A stretch of DNA of 64,000 nucleotides from Virgibacillus necropolis (GCF_002224365.1 NZ_CP022437.1:1116001-1180000); one strand, 5' to 3'. Shown: positions 25,204 through 34,029, counted from the first letter of the stretch. Translations and numbers: made by a program. The notes: generated from the sequence alone by a model not told the origin.

Positions 25204-26568
25204 ATGGAAACTGTAGAAGACAAGAAAAAGAAGTTACTTGTTGAAAAGGATCGTCAAAATGTGTGGCATCATGTTTCACCGTATAATAAGGATAATCCTG
25301 CGATGGTTGTGACAGAAGCAAAAGGATCCTGGATAACTGATCATAATGGAAATAGGCTTCTTGATGGAATGTCTGGGCTTTGGTGTGTAAACGTCGGTTA
25401 TGGAAGAGAAGAATTGGCGCTAGCTGCATATGAACAAATGAAACAGATGGCTTATGCACCTATGATTCAAAGTCATGCCCCGGCAATAGAGCTTGCTGAA
25501 AAGATAAATGAATTGTTGGATGACGATTATATGATCTTCTATTCTAATAGTGGTTCCGATGCAAATGAAGTGGCATTTAAGATTGCCCGCCAATACCATC
25601 AGCAAAACGGCGAATCGTTAAGATATAAGTTTATTTCACGTTACCGAGCATACCATGGAAGTTCGATGGGGGCGTTATCCGCAACTGGTCAAGCATTACG
25701 TAAATATAAATACGAACCACTTTCTTCTGGATTTCTGCATGTTGCACCACCTGATAATTACCGTCGCCCCGCTGGGCAATCTGTTAAAGAATATAATTTA
25801 CGAAGAGCCGAGGAACTTGAGGAAAAAATTATATGGGAGCAGAAAGAGACCATTGCGGGGATTATCATGGAACCGCTAATTACTGGAGGAGGCGTGTTAA
25901 TTCCGCATCCTGTATATGTAAAAAAAGTACAAGAGATCTGTAAACGACATGGTGTTTTATTAATTATTGATGAGGTCATTTGCGGGTTTGGCAGAACAGG
26001 TAAGATGTTTGGTCATATGCACTATGATAGTAGGCCAGATATTGTTACGATGGCTAAAGGACTTACAAGTGCCTATCTACCATTATCAATCACAGCTGTT
26101 CGTAAAGACATTTATGAAACGTTTAAGAATAGTGAGGAAAATAGTCACTTCCGTCATGTAAATACATTTGGAGGTAACCCAGCAGCCTGTGCAGTTGCCT
26201 TGAAAAATATCGAGATTATTGAGCAAGAAAACCTAGTGTCGAGAGCTGCAATTTTAGGGGACCGATTAGAAAAAGAGTTAGAAGAATTGAAAGACCACCC
26301 ATACGTAGGGGATATTCGTAGCCAGGGATTTTTAATGGGTATCGAATTAGTAGAGGATAAAATAACGAAAGAACCTGCACTTGCTCAGCGGGTTAGTAAA
26401 ATCATTGGGGAATGTAAAGTCAACGGTTTAATTATTGGAAAAAATGGGGATACGGTAGCGGGATATAATAACATTTTAACAATTTGCCCACCGCTTTCTA
26501 GTACAGACGAAGATTTGGATTTCATTATTACTGTAGTGAAAAAGGTCTTTAAACAAAATGAGTCCTAA
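25204..26568 (+). CDS. Class III aminotransferase, probable beta-alanine:pyruvate transaminase
   Basis: A 454-residue omega-transaminase of class III. The sequence shows GMSGLWCVNVGYGREEL near residue 55, YSNSGSDANEVAFK near 114, the PLP-contacting DEVICGFGRTGKMFG near 256 and the Schiff-base lysine in TMAKGLTS (Lys285). Family members move the amino group of beta-alanine, taurine or other omega-amines to pyruvate or 2-oxoglutarate. Next to a CoA-acylating semialdehyde dehydrogenase and a PucR regulator, the likely job is beta-alanine (or beta-aminoisobutyrate) to malonate (or methylmalonate) semialdehyde, the step after the carbamoyl amidohydrolase. Confidence 0.88.
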   Translation: METVEDKKKKLLVEKDRQNVWHHVSPYNKDNPAMVVTEAKGSWITDHNGNRLLDGMSGLWCVNVGYGREELALAAYEQMKQMAYAPMIQSHAPAIELAEKINELLDDDYMIFYSNSGSDANEVAFKIARQYHQQNGESLRYKFISRYRAYHGSSMGALSATGQALRKYKYEPLSSGFLHVAPPDNYRRPAGQSVKEYNLRRAEELEEKIIWEQKETIAGIIMEPLITGGGVLIPHPVYVKKVQEICKRHGVLLIIDEVICGFGRTGKMFGHMHYDSRPDIVTMAKGLTSAYLPLSITAVRKDIYETFKNSEENSHFRHVNTFGGNPAACAVALKNIEIIEQENLVSRAAILGDRLEKELEELKDHPYVGDIRSQGFLMGIELVEDKITKEPALAQRVSKIIGECKVNGLIIGKNGDTVAGYNNILTICPPLSSTDEDLDFIITVVKKVFKQNES

Positions 26569-26619
26569 GAAAATTAAAGTAAGAATAGCTCAAACATAAC
26601 AAAAATCTAGGAGGTTATT

Positions 26620-28083
26620 ATGATGACTCAAACAATTGTAAAATCATTAAAGAACTATGTTGGCGGAAAATGGATTGAGGCAAAGTCGGAGAAAACAGAA
26701 AGTGTTTATAATCCTGCGACAGGAGAAATAATTGCCCATGTGCCTATTTCTTCAAAAGAAGATTTAGATCATGCGGTAGAAGTTGCTAGTGAAGCTTTTC
26801 AAAGTTGGAAGGAAGTTCCGGTTCCAAAACGTGCTCGTATTCTATTTAAATATCAACAACTACTGGTTGAACACTGGGATGAATTAGCAGAATTACTAAC
26901 AATCGAAAACGGTAAGAGTCTAAAAGAAGCGCAAGGAGAGGTATTGCGTGGCATAGAATGTGTCGAGTATGCATCAGGGGCACCGTCATTAATGATGGGT
27001 AGTCAATTGCCTTCAATCGCAACAGGTCTTGAGTCTGGTGTCTACCGCTACCCTATCGGTGTTATAGGTGGAATCACACCATTCAATTTTCCAATGATGG
27101 TGCCATGTTGGATGTTCCCGATGGCAATTGTTACAGGTAACACATTCATTTTAAAACCATCTGAGCGTACACCATTACTTGCAAATCGTTTAGCTGAATT
27201 GCTACAAGAAGCAGGATTGCCTGAAGGTGTATTCAATATAGTCCACGGGGCACATGATGTGGTAAATGGATTATTAGAGCACAAAGAAATAGCTGCTATT
27301 TCATTTGTAGGTTCACAACCTGTTGCCGAATATGTATACAAAAAAGGTACCGAAAACCTTAAACGAGTCCAGGCACTTGCAGGGGCTAAAAATCATTCTG
27401 TCGTACTAAACGATGCTAACTTAGAAAATGCGGCCGACCAAATAATTAGTGCTGCATTTGGATCTGCAGGCGAGCGTTGTATGGCATGTTCTGTTGTAGC
27501 TGTAGAAGATTCAATTGCCGATGAATTTACTGAAATGCTTGTTCAAAAAGCCAATGAAGTAAAGATTGGTAATGGCTTGGATGAGGGAGTATTCTTAGGT
27601 CCAGTTATTCGCGATAATCATAAAGAACGTACGTTACAATATATTGAAGATGGTGAAAAAGGAGGAGCAAAACTTATTCGGGATGGTCGTAAAGATGAAA
27701 GTGTCAAGAAAGAAGGCTATTTCGTCGGACCAACTATATTTGATCATGTAACAAGTGAAATGAAAATTTGGGAAGATGAAATTTTCGCCCCTGTTCTATC
27801 TATTAGCAGAGTGAAAGACTTAGAAGATGCAGTTGAGCTAACAAACAAATCACGTTTTGCAAATGGTGCATGTATTTTTACAAAAGATGGTGGGAGTGTT
27901 CGTACTTTCCGAGAGACGATAGATGCAGGTATGCTTGGTGTAAACATTGGTGTACCAGCTCCAATGGCATTTTTTCCATTCTCTGGATGGAAAGATTCCT
28001 TTTATGGTGATTTACATGCGAATGGTAAAGATGGTGTTGAGTTCTATACACGAAAGAAAGTCGTTACTACTCGCTGGGTGTAA
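26620..28083 (+). CDS. mmsA: CoA-acylating methylmalonate/malonate-semialdehyde dehydrogenase
   Basis: A 487-residue aldehyde dehydrogenase with the features of the MmsA/IolA group. [16 protein letters not shown] near residue 149 lines the site, and the catalytic Cys lies in [11 protein letters not shown] near 285. VGPTIFDHV and [21 protein letters not shown] near the end are diagnostic of the group. The reaction turns malonate semialdehyde into acetyl-CoA and CO2, or methylmalonate semialdehyde into propionyl-CoA, with NAD and CoA. It follows the aminotransferase by 51 bp with AGGAGG before ATG; the second ATG at 26623 is an equally good start. A C-terminal fossil of a paralogue lies at 4550-4609. 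Confidence 0.92.
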   Translation: MMTQTIVKSLKNYVGGKWIEAKSEKTESVYNPATGEIIAHVPISSKEDLDHAVEVASEAFQSWKEVPVPKRARILFKYQQLLVEHWDELAELLTIENGKSLKEAQGEVLRGIECVEYASGAPSLMMGSQLPSIATGLESGVYRYPIGVIGGITPFNFPMMVPCWMFPMAIVTGNTFILKPSERTPLLANRLAELLQEAGLPEGVFNIVHGAHDVVNGLLEHKEIAAISFVGSQPVAEYVYKKGTENLKRVQALAGAKNHSVVLNDANLENAADQIISAAFGSAGERCMACSVVAVEDSIADEFTEMLVQKANEVKIGNGLDEGVFLGPVIRDNHKERTLQYIEDGEKGGAKLIRDGRKDESVKKEGYFVGPTIFDHVTSEMKIWEDEIFAPVLSISRVKDLEDAVELTNKSRFANGACIFTKDGGSVRTFRETIDAGMLGVNIGVPAPMAFFPFSGWKDSFYGDLHANGKDGVEFYTRKKVVTTRWV

Positions 28084-28192
28084 TTGTAGAACGTTTATAA
28101 CGGATTGAATCATACGTACCGAGGAACTATCTTACATTACCAAAAAAAGTGATTAAGATTGCAAATCTGGCATTTCTTGTTATAATAGAGTA

Positions 28193-28317
28193 TAGAAACA
28201 GGTTAATTTTAAAAAGACTAGGGAAATACTAATACGTCGGTAGAATTAGACATTCTCTATCAAAGTGGTCGATTTAAAAAAGGCGTTACAGTTTGGTCAC
28301 TGTGGCGTCTTTTTTTG
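28193..28317 (+). ncRNA. Candidate small RNA with own promoter and terminator
   Basis: TTGCAA (28159), 16 bp, TATAAT (28181-28186) is a strong vegetative promoter. About 125 bp downstream, AGGCGTTACAGT and ACTGTGGCGTCT pair (with wobble pairs) before eight T. No start codon with a ribosome site is present in between on this strand, so the product should be a non-coding RNA. On the opposite strand at 28233-28263 it covers a stretch resembling the start region of the small gene at 28518-28682. Confidence 0.5.
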
Positions 28318-28377
28318 TGCTTTAAGAAAGTCTAGCCCTTTATCGTTATAAAGTATAAAATTGTTCTATAATGTTAA

Positions 28378-28622
28378 TTCTATTCATAATTATTATTAGA
28401 TGGTGCCGGCATCCCTACCTTCTGGTAATGGGGCTTTTTTGGGTCAATAAGTGCTTGGTAGCTTGGTCAAGGCTACCAACCGGCAATCACATCTAATAAT
28501 TACTGTTTCTTTCTAGGTTACTTTAGAAACAGGGAAGAGAGGACTTCGTAAAGCGTTTTAAGAATTGCAGTTATTGCTGCTAATTCTAATGCGTTAAACC
28601 CGAATAGTTCTCTCTTTTTTTT
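28378..28622 (+). ncRNA. Candidate structured RNA, about 245 nt, with terminator hairpin
   Basis: A TATAAT at 28367 could start it (the -35 is poor). The sequence then forms a closing stem, ATTATTAGATG with CATCTAATAAT (28392-28402/28490-28500), extended by TGCCGG/CCGGCA. Inside it are CCCTACC/GGTAATGGG and TGGTAGC/GCTACCA hairpins. Outside follow CTGTTTCT/AGAAACAG and a last stem AAGAGAGGACT/AGTTCTCTCTT before eight or more T. The pairing is too regular to be chance. It does not match any riboswitch class remembered by its conserved bases. It lies antisense to the small gene at 28518-28682. Confidence 0.5.
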
Positions 28623-28682
28623 ATCTTTTAATTTCTCTTTTCTTTGTTGGTCATACGTCGGTTTTTTGTTGCAATCAGACAT
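28518..28682 (-). CDS. Small basic-amphipathic protein, 54 residues, unannotated family
   Basis: The frame starts with ATG after AAAGGGGGTGATAGACA, an almost perfect ribosome site, and runs 54 codons to TAA. A promoter (TTGTTT, 18 bp, TATACT at 28726-28755) precedes it. The N-terminal half is very basic (YDQQRKEKLKDKKKREL). The C-terminal half is a hydrophobic or amphipathic helix (ALELAAITAILKTLYEVL and onward). No family is recognised. The small size, membrane-active look, own promoter and opposing structured RNA resemble a type I toxin gene, but a small membrane or spore peptide is equally possible. Confidence 0.55.
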   Translation of the reverse strand: MSDCNKKPTYDQQRKEKLKDKKKRELFGFNALELAAITAILKTLYEVLSSLFLK

Positions 28683-28725
28683 TGTCTATCACCCCCTTTT
28701 AAAGAAGGAGGGAAGGCACATTTAT

Positions 28726-28755
28726 AGTATACAGTTCTAGTGTTCCAAAAAACAA
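28726..28755 (-). promoter_or_regulatory. Promoter of the 54-residue gene
   Basis: On the minus strand TTGTTT and TATACT are 18 bp apart, and the -10 is 43 bp before the ATG. It faces the small gene and nothing else. Confidence 0.5.
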
Positions 28756-28850
28756 TATACTAGACCCTGTAATTTTAAAAGCGTTTGTATAGGGTGATGA
28801 GAGTAATGGTAGAAAACGAGTATAAATATATTTTAGTAGAGTAGTTCCAA

Positions 28851-28975
28851 TTTATCACAGTTTGACGGGCAATAACCCCCCACTGAATGAGGCCACTGAA
28901 AACGTGTTGGATCCACATATTTTGTACTATATTAACTTTTTCAGCAGTCTCCACCGAATGAAGTTTCACTTTATC
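28851..28975. repeat. Host palindromic element with internal-deletion copy of the GGCC-ended element
   Basis: It begins TTTATCACAGTTTGACGGGC and ends AAGTTTCACTTTATCA, like the element at 57357-57746. A 60-bp relic of the GGCC-ended repeat (28891-28950) sits inside, between CCACTGAATGA and CCACCGAATGA, an apparent 11-bp target duplication with one mismatch. The rest of 28623-29196 holds no recognisable gene apart from the features listed. Confidence 0.65.
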
Positions 28976-29196
28976 ATGCCAGTTTGTAAGTAATAATTTA
29001 TATATGAATGTCTAATAGGATGCGCACGCATTCAGTTTGCGATATATTTAGAATATTATTTATACTATAAAAGGAAGGAGAAAATGCATAAATTATAATA
29101 ACCAGAAATAGTTTTATAGAAAGGCGAAAGTTATAAATAAAGTAGGACAAGCTGCTCAAAAAGCAAAGTTATTAAATGATTATAAGGGGTGAGAAA

Positions 29197-29481
29197 ATGA
29201 AACGGGATAGTAAAAAAGTAGATCCGAGGTATAAAATTGCCAATCGAGAAGCGCTGATAGGGTTAGGACTGGTAATAGTTAATTTTATTTGGTGGTTTAG
29301 CTTCGCCTATGGGATGGGGAGCAAACCTGTTGATGAGTACAGTTATATATTTGGGTTTCCGGCCTGGTTTTTTTATAGCTGCATAGTCGGTACGGTAATT
29401 ATGACAATTTTGGTTATTGTTGTCGTTAAATTTTGGTTTGTTGAAGTCGATCTTGGCGACGAGGAGGGAGACAAAGAATGA
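29197..29481 (+). CDS. YhdT-family small membrane protein (symporter partner)
   Basis: A 94-residue protein with two hydrophobic segments (about 20-40 and 54-78). NREALIGLGLVIVNFIWWFSFAYG-type wording, split here as ALIGLGLVIVNFIWW and SFAYGMG, and FGFPAWFFYSC are the marks of the YhdT (DUF997) family, which accompanies PanF pantothenate symporters. The start at 29197 follows AAGGGGTGAG; an ATG 21 bases earlier has no site. Its stop overlaps the PanF-like start (ATGA), so the pair is translationally coupled. Confidence 0.85.
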   Translation: MKRDSKKVDPRYKIANREALIGLGLVIVNFIWWFSFAYGMGSKPVDEYSYIFGFPAWFFYSCIVGTVIMTILVIVVVKFWFVEVDLGDEEGDKE

Positions 29482-30944
29482 ATTGGGCGGTAATTACACC
29501 TTTAATTATATTTTTAGTTGTCATATTTTTTATTGGTTTTTGGGCAAGCAAATATGTAAATACGTCGAGTAATTTTTTACAGGAATATTTCCTTGGTAGT
29601 CGTGAGTTAGGTGGCTTTGTTTTAGCTATGACGATGACTGCAACGTATGGAAGTGCTGGTAGTTTTATCGGTGGTCCAGGTATCGCATACACAGAAGGAC
29701 TTGGTTGGGTCTTACTTGCCATGTCGCAAGTAGCTACAGGATATTTTGTATTAATGATTTTGGGAAAGAAATTTGCCATTATGTCCAGAAAATATAACTC
29801 TATAACAATGGTAGACTTTCTAAAAGAACGCTATAAAAGTAAATGGGTAGTGATTATTTCAGCAGTAAGTATTATTATCTTTTTATTTTCTGCAATGGCT
29901 GCTCAATGGGTTGGTGGTGCAAGATTACTTGAATCATTAACAGGCCTAAACTATACTACAGCACTATTTATATTTGCTGTATCGGTATTAGTATATGTAG
30001 TAATTGGTGGCTTTCGAGCAGTTGCTGTAACCGATGCAGTGCAAGGGGTTGTAATGGTTATAGGAACATTAGTGTTGTTAATTGCCACGGTTATCGCTGG
30101 TGGTGGGATCTCCAACATTATGGCAGATTTAACTGCTGAAAATCCAAATTTTATAACACCGTTTGGTGCGGATGCATCACTGACTCCAGCATATGTATCT
30201 TCGTTTTGGATCCTGGTAGGTGTTGGGGTAGTTGCTTTACCGCAAATTGCAGTCAGAGCTATGTCGTACAAAAATTCCAAGTCGTTGCACCGTGCAATCA
30301 TTATCGGGACTGTTGTAGTTGGTTTCATAATGTTAGGTATGCATCTGATTGGAGTATTTGCGAGACCGATTTTACCTGGGATTGAGGTTGGCGATAAAGT
30401 AATGCCATTAATAGCATTAGAGGTGCTGCCTGCATGGTTGGCAGGGATCGTATTATCTGCACCACTAGCAGCAATTATGTCAACAGTAGACTCGTTATTG
30501 ATACTTGTTAGTTCGACAATCATAAAGGATGTCTATTTAAATTATATTGAGCCGAAAGCATCATCCGATAAGATTAAAAAATTAAGTGTTTCGATAACAG
30601 CTGTATTAGGGAGCATCGTATTCTTAATGGCATTAAATCCACCTGATTTGTTAATATGGTTGAATTTATTTGCCTTTGGTGGGTTAGAGGCAGCGTTTAT
30701 TTGGCCTATTGTAATGGGGCTTTACTGGGATAAGGCAAATAAATACGGAGCACTGACATCAATGGTTCTTGGTATAAGCACATACATTTTATTTGATACG
30801 TATTATCCACAACCCTTAGGAATGCATTCTGTTGTCCTACCAATAGTAATATCATTTTTTGCTTTTGTAATTGTGAGTATTATGACACATAAAAAATTGA
30901 TGAATAACAGTACAGATCAAGTTCAAAGGAGCGTGAAAGCATGA
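29478..30944 (+). CDS. PanF-like sodium symporter (pantothenate-type SSS carrier)
   Basis: A 488-residue SSS-family carrier with about 13 membrane segments. YFLGSRELGGFVLAMTMTAT near residue 35, SAGSFIGGPGIAY near 58, GGFRAVAVTDAVQG near 176 and APLAAIMSTVDSLL near 327 are the family motifs, and together with the YhdT partner they point to the PanF branch. In this operon the neighbours are catabolic (deacylase, dehydrogenases), so the solute may be a hydroxy or acylated acid rather than pantothenate. Substrate assignment by name alone would be unsafe. Confidence 0.8.
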   Translation: MNWAVITPLIIFLVVIFFIGFWASKYVNTSSNFLQEYFLGSRELGGFVLAMTMTATYGSAGSFIGGPGIAYTEGLGWVLLAMSQVATGYFVLMILGKKFAIMSRKYNSITMVDFLKERYKSKWVVIISAVSIIIFLFSAMAAQWVGGARLLESLTGLNYTTALFIFAVSVLVYVVIGGFRAVAVTDAVQGVVMVIGTLVLLIATVIAGGGISNIMADLTAENPNFITPFGADASLTPAYVSSFWILVGVGVVALPQIAVRAMSYKNSKSLHRAIIIGTVVVGFIMLGMHLIGVFARPILPGIEVGDKVMPLIALEVLPAWLAGIVLSAPLAAIMSTVDSLLILVSSTIIKDVYLNYIEPKASSDKIKKLSVSITAVLGSIVFLMALNPPDLLIWLNLFAFGGLEAAFIWPIVMGLYWDKANKYGALTSMVLGISTYILFDTYYPQPLGMHSVVLPIVISFFAFVIVSIMTHKKLMNNSTDQVQRSVKA

Positions 30945-32167
30945 ATAAAACAGAACTAATTACTAGAAAAATACAAGATAAAGAAGATGTAATTTCCTTA
31001 ACGCAAGCATTAGTCCGAATTCCGAGTGTTTATCGGCCCGGTGATCCAAATGGTAACGAGGAGAGAGCGGCTTACTTTGTCGCTGATTATTTAAAAAAAT
31101 TAGGTATTGAAGTGCATGTTAATGTGGTTGAACCAGGGAGACCAAATGTAATTGGAATTGTTGACTCGGGAAAGCCTGGTAAAACATTACTATTCGAAGG
31201 TCATACCGATGTGGTTACAGAGGGGAATCACGATGCATGGGAACACGATCCCTTTGGGGCAGAAATAATAGATGGAAGAATGTATGGAAGAGGAACGAAT
31301 GATACAAAAGGCAATTTGGCATGTATGATCACAGCCGTTCATTCACTTTTAAGAAATAAAGAACAATGGTCTGGAAAAATTATTCTTTGTATTCCATGTG
31401 ATGAAGAAGGGTTTATGACTGGAATCAAACATTTTATAAAGGAAGGTTGGGCAGATGATGTAGATGGAGCCATTATCTGTGAACCAGAGGAAAACCAAGT
31501 ATGTGTCGCTCAAAGGGGTGCGATGAGAATCATCATAAATGTATATGGAAAAATGGCTCACGGAGCTATTTCGTGGAGTGGCGTTAATCCTAACTGGCGG
31601 ATGGCAAAAATCATTGTAGCTCTAGAAGAACTTGAGAAAAAAGAACAGGAACGACTGGGAAAACATCCGTTATTAGGGTGGCCAAGTATATCCCCGACAA
31701 TATTACAAGCACCTTTTAAAGGAGATGCACAAATTAACGTTATTCCGGATCATTGCATGACAACATTAGATATAAGAACCGTTCCAGGGCAAGATCATAA
31801 AGAATTAGTTAAACGTATAGAAAACATTTTCGAAAAGCTTGCTGAGAACGATTCAGACTTTAAGGCGGATTATGAAATTATAGAGGATCGTCCAGCAACA
31901 AGCACAGATAAAAAAGATCCAGTTGTTGAAGCGGTAGCACGTGCAGTTAAAAAGGTAACAACTAAGGAAGCGGTTTATAATGGTGTCCCTGGAGCAACGG
32001 ATGGAACATTTTTACATCTTGCTGGTATTCCGATAGTTACAATCGGAGCTGGTGACCGAGATATCCCGCATCAGATTAATGAATACGTAGATGTGGACGA
32101 ACTAGCTGAGGCGACTGAAATCTACAGGGAAGCTGCATTAATCTTCTTGAACAAAGGTGTATCTTAA
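30941..32167 (+). CDS. M20-family deacylase (ArgE/DapE type)
   Basis: A 408-residue binuclear-zinc hydrolase. EGHTDVVTEG near residue 86, the bridging Asp in GRGTNDTKGNLA near 117, CDEEGF near 151 and a late PGATDGTFL and GAGDRDIPHQINEYV are the ordered ligands of the ArgE/DapE group. It would remove an acyl group from an N-acyl amino acid or a related amide. It overlaps the symporter by four bases (ATGA) and the dehydrogenase by one base, so it is tightly coupled to both. The lack of arginine or lysine pathway neighbours makes a catabolic role likely. Confidence 0.85.
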   Translation: MNKTELITRKIQDKEDVISLTQALVRIPSVYRPGDPNGNEERAAYFVADYLKKLGIEVHVNVVEPGRPNVIGIVDSGKPGKTLLFEGHTDVVTEGNHDAWEHDPFGAEIIDGRMYGRGTNDTKGNLACMITAVHSLLRNKEQWSGKIILCIPCDEEGFMTGIKHFIKEGWADDVDGAIICEPEENQVCVAQRGAMRIIINVYGKMAHGAISWSGVNPNWRMAKIIVALEELEKKEQERLGKHPLLGWPSISPTILQAPFKGDAQINVIPDHCMTTLDIRTVPGQDHKELVKRIENIFEKLAENDSDFKADYEIIEDRPATSTDKKDPVVEAVARAVKKVTTKEAVYNGVPGATDGTFLHLAGIPIVTIGAGDRDIPHQINEYVDVDELAEATEIYREAALIFLNKGVS

Positions 32168-33222
32168 TGCGTACCATTCACCTTGCTGCCTTGCCAGGAG
32201 ATGGTATAGGCAAAGAAGTAATGGTTGAAGCATTGGAGCTATTAAGCTTGATTGAAAAGTACGATCATACGATAAACGTTGAAATTGAAGCGTTTAATTG
32301 GAACTCGGAGTTTTATTTAAAACATAACAAAATGATGCCTGACAATGGATTGGAAACACTATCGGCGTATGATGCCATTCTTTTTGGGGCAATTGGAGAC
32401 AAGCGGGTCCCCGACTATATCTCCATATGGGAATTTATTATGCCAATTCGTAAGCAGTTTAAGCAGTACATTAATTTCCGACCAATTAAACAGTTGAAAG
32501 GAATTAACAGTCCATTATGTAATTCGCGAGATATTGATTTTACTATTATCCGCGAAAATGCAGAGGGCGAGTATTCAAATATTGGTGGCTCCCTGTTCGA
32601 TAAAACGAATGATGAACTAGCTGTTCAAAATAGCGTTATGACACGAAAAGGAATTAAAGATGTTACTACTTTTGCCTTTGAATACGCAACTGATAAAGGT
32701 TTATCTAAAGTAACGAGTGCAACAAAATCCAACGCAATCATTCATTCTATGCGATTATGGGATAAAATTGTGCAAGAAGTTGCAGATGAATACAAAGATA
32801 TTAAGTTAAATTCTTTTTATATTGATGCTCTAGCTGCATTGTTTGTTCAAAAACCAGATACTTTTGAAGTGATTGTCGCTTCCAATTTATTTGGAGATAT
32901 TTTATCAGATTTAGGTTCCGCACTGGTTGGTGGACTAGGAATTTCTCCATCGGCCAACATTAATCCAACTGGGGAATACCCATCAATGTTTGAACCAGTA
33001 CATGGCTCTGCGCCTGACATCGTAGGAAAAGGTATGGCCAACCCAATTGCACAATTTTGGTCAACGGCGTTAATGCTCGAACACTTTGGGCGTGCAGATA
33101 TAAGTAAACAAATTTTACATGCAATTGAAAGCTCTATAGTGGCGGGAAAAACAACGCCTGATTTAGGGGGAACTTTAACAACGAAGGAAGTAAGTAATGA
33201 AGTTTTCACTAGAATGTTTTAA
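32167..33222 (+). CDS. Isopropylmalate/tartrate-dehydrogenase-like beta-decarboxylating dehydrogenase
   Basis: A 351-residue member of the isocitrate/isopropylmalate dehydrogenase family. LPGDGIGKEVM at the start binds the cofactor region, and IIRENAEGEYSNIGG near residue 125 carries substrate contacts. The metal-binding Asp lies in the NLFGDILSDLGSALVGGLG segment near 240. FEPVHGSAPDIVGKGMANP near 275 follows. The wording is closest to tartrate or D-malate dehydrogenases rather than LeuB, and no leu genes are near. It would oxidise and decarboxylate a 2-hydroxy dicarboxylic acid using NAD. The true substrate is open. Confidence 0.82.
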   Translation: MRTIHLAALPGDGIGKEVMVEALELLSLIEKYDHTINVEIEAFNWNSEFYLKHNKMMPDNGLETLSAYDAILFGAIGDKRVPDYISIWEFIMPIRKQFKQYINFRPIKQLKGINSPLCNSRDIDFTIIRENAEGEYSNIGGSLFDKTNDELAVQNSVMTRKGIKDVTTFAFEYATDKGLSKVTSATKSNAIIHSMRLWDKIVQEVADEYKDIKLNSFYIDALAALFVQKPDTFEVIVASNLFGDILSDLGSALVGGLGISPSANINPTGEYPSMFEPVHGSAPDIVGKGMANPIAQFWSTALMLEHFGRADISKQILHAIESSIVAGKTTPDLGGTLTTKEVSNEVFTRMF

Positions 33223-33238
33223 CGAGGGGGGATTTGAA

Positions 33239-33985
33239 TTGCGTTTACAAAATAAAACGATTATTGTAACTGGTGCTAATGGGGGTATGGGGTTAGAAAC
33301 TGTTAAAACCTTACTTCAAGAAGGAGCTAATATTATTGCATGTGACATCAATACAAATCAGTTAGTCATGTTGGAAAATAGTAAGCTCACTATCTATGAT
33401 GGTAACTTACTCGATGAAACCCATGTCCAAAACATATTTAGCAAAACCACAGAACAATACCCGAAAATTGATGGGCTTGTTAACACAGCAGGAATTGCAC
33501 AGCGGGCTACTCCTATAGACGATGTTAGTCTAGATGAATGGAATAAAACGATGGAGATAAATATGACAATGTTATTTTTAACATGCAGAGAAGCCGCAAA
33601 GTATATGAAAAAACAACAAAGTGGCTCTATCGTTACGATTGCCTCGATATCTGCTGTAAGGCCTCGCCCAGGATTGCAAACGTATGTTGCTTCTAAGGGT
33701 GGCGCAGAAAGTTTTTCAAGGGCATTGGCGATTGAACTTGCGGAGAATAATGTTCGCGTTAATACCATACACCCAGGCCCGTGCGATACAAATATGCTTC
33801 AGCAATTTACAGCAAAAGAAGCGGATAGTGAAGTCACTAAAGAAGAAGTTTTCCGTAAAAGTGTGCCACTTGGCAAGTTACTTACACCCAGTGACATTGC
33901 ACAATCTATTCTATTTTTGTTAACGGAAGAGGCTAGTATGATTACTGGTGCTGCACTTAACGTAGACGGAGGTAGGGGAATATAA
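33239..33985 (+). CDS. Short-chain dehydrogenase/reductase (SDR)
   Basis: A 248-residue classical SDR. TGANGGMG near residue 12 binds the dinucleotide, NTAG near 81 and the active-site Ser (SIVTIASIS near 131) with YVASKGG (Tyr147, Lys151) are present. The C-terminal GAALNVDGGRG is usual. It oxidises or reduces an alcohol/ketone. The TTG at 33239 is chosen because GAGGGGG lies eight bases upstream; a reading starting at 33197 would overlap the previous gene and lacks a site. It is the last gene of the symporter-deacylase operon. Confidence 0.85.
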   Translation: MRLQNKTIIVTGANGGMGLETVKTLLQEGANIIACDINTNQLVMLENSKLTIYDGNLLDETHVQNIFSKTTEQYPKIDGLVNTAGIAQRATPIDDVSLDEWNKTMEINMTMLFLTCREAAKYMKKQQSGSIVTIASISAVRPRPGLQTYVASKGGAESFSRALAIELAENNVRVNTIHPGPCDTNMLQQFTAKEADSEVTKEEVFRKSVPLGKLLTPSDIAQSILFLLTEEASMITGAALNVDGGRGI

Positions 33986-33995
33986 AGTGAAACTT

Positions 33996-34029
33996 CATTC
34001 AGTGGGGTTTTTCTTCTCCCCACTGAATG
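33996..34029. terminator. Terminator after the SDR gene, formed by the host palindromic element
   Basis: CATTCAGTGGGG and CCCCACTGAATG pair perfectly over 12 bp around a pyrimidine-rich loop. The stretch 33981-34057 is the same, inverted, as part of 57436-57503, so this terminator is a repeat unit taken over by the operon. Confidence 0.7.

Noticed and set aside
28378-28622. Riboswitch (SAM, TPP, lysine, c-di-AMP, M-box, T-box) interpretation
   Set aside because: The conserved bases of those classes that I remember are absent and no suitable gene follows directly; kept only as an unassigned structured RNA.
29951-30523. 190-codon frame on the minus strand
   Set aside because: It is opposite the PanF-like symporter and shows the composition expected from reversed membrane-protein codons.
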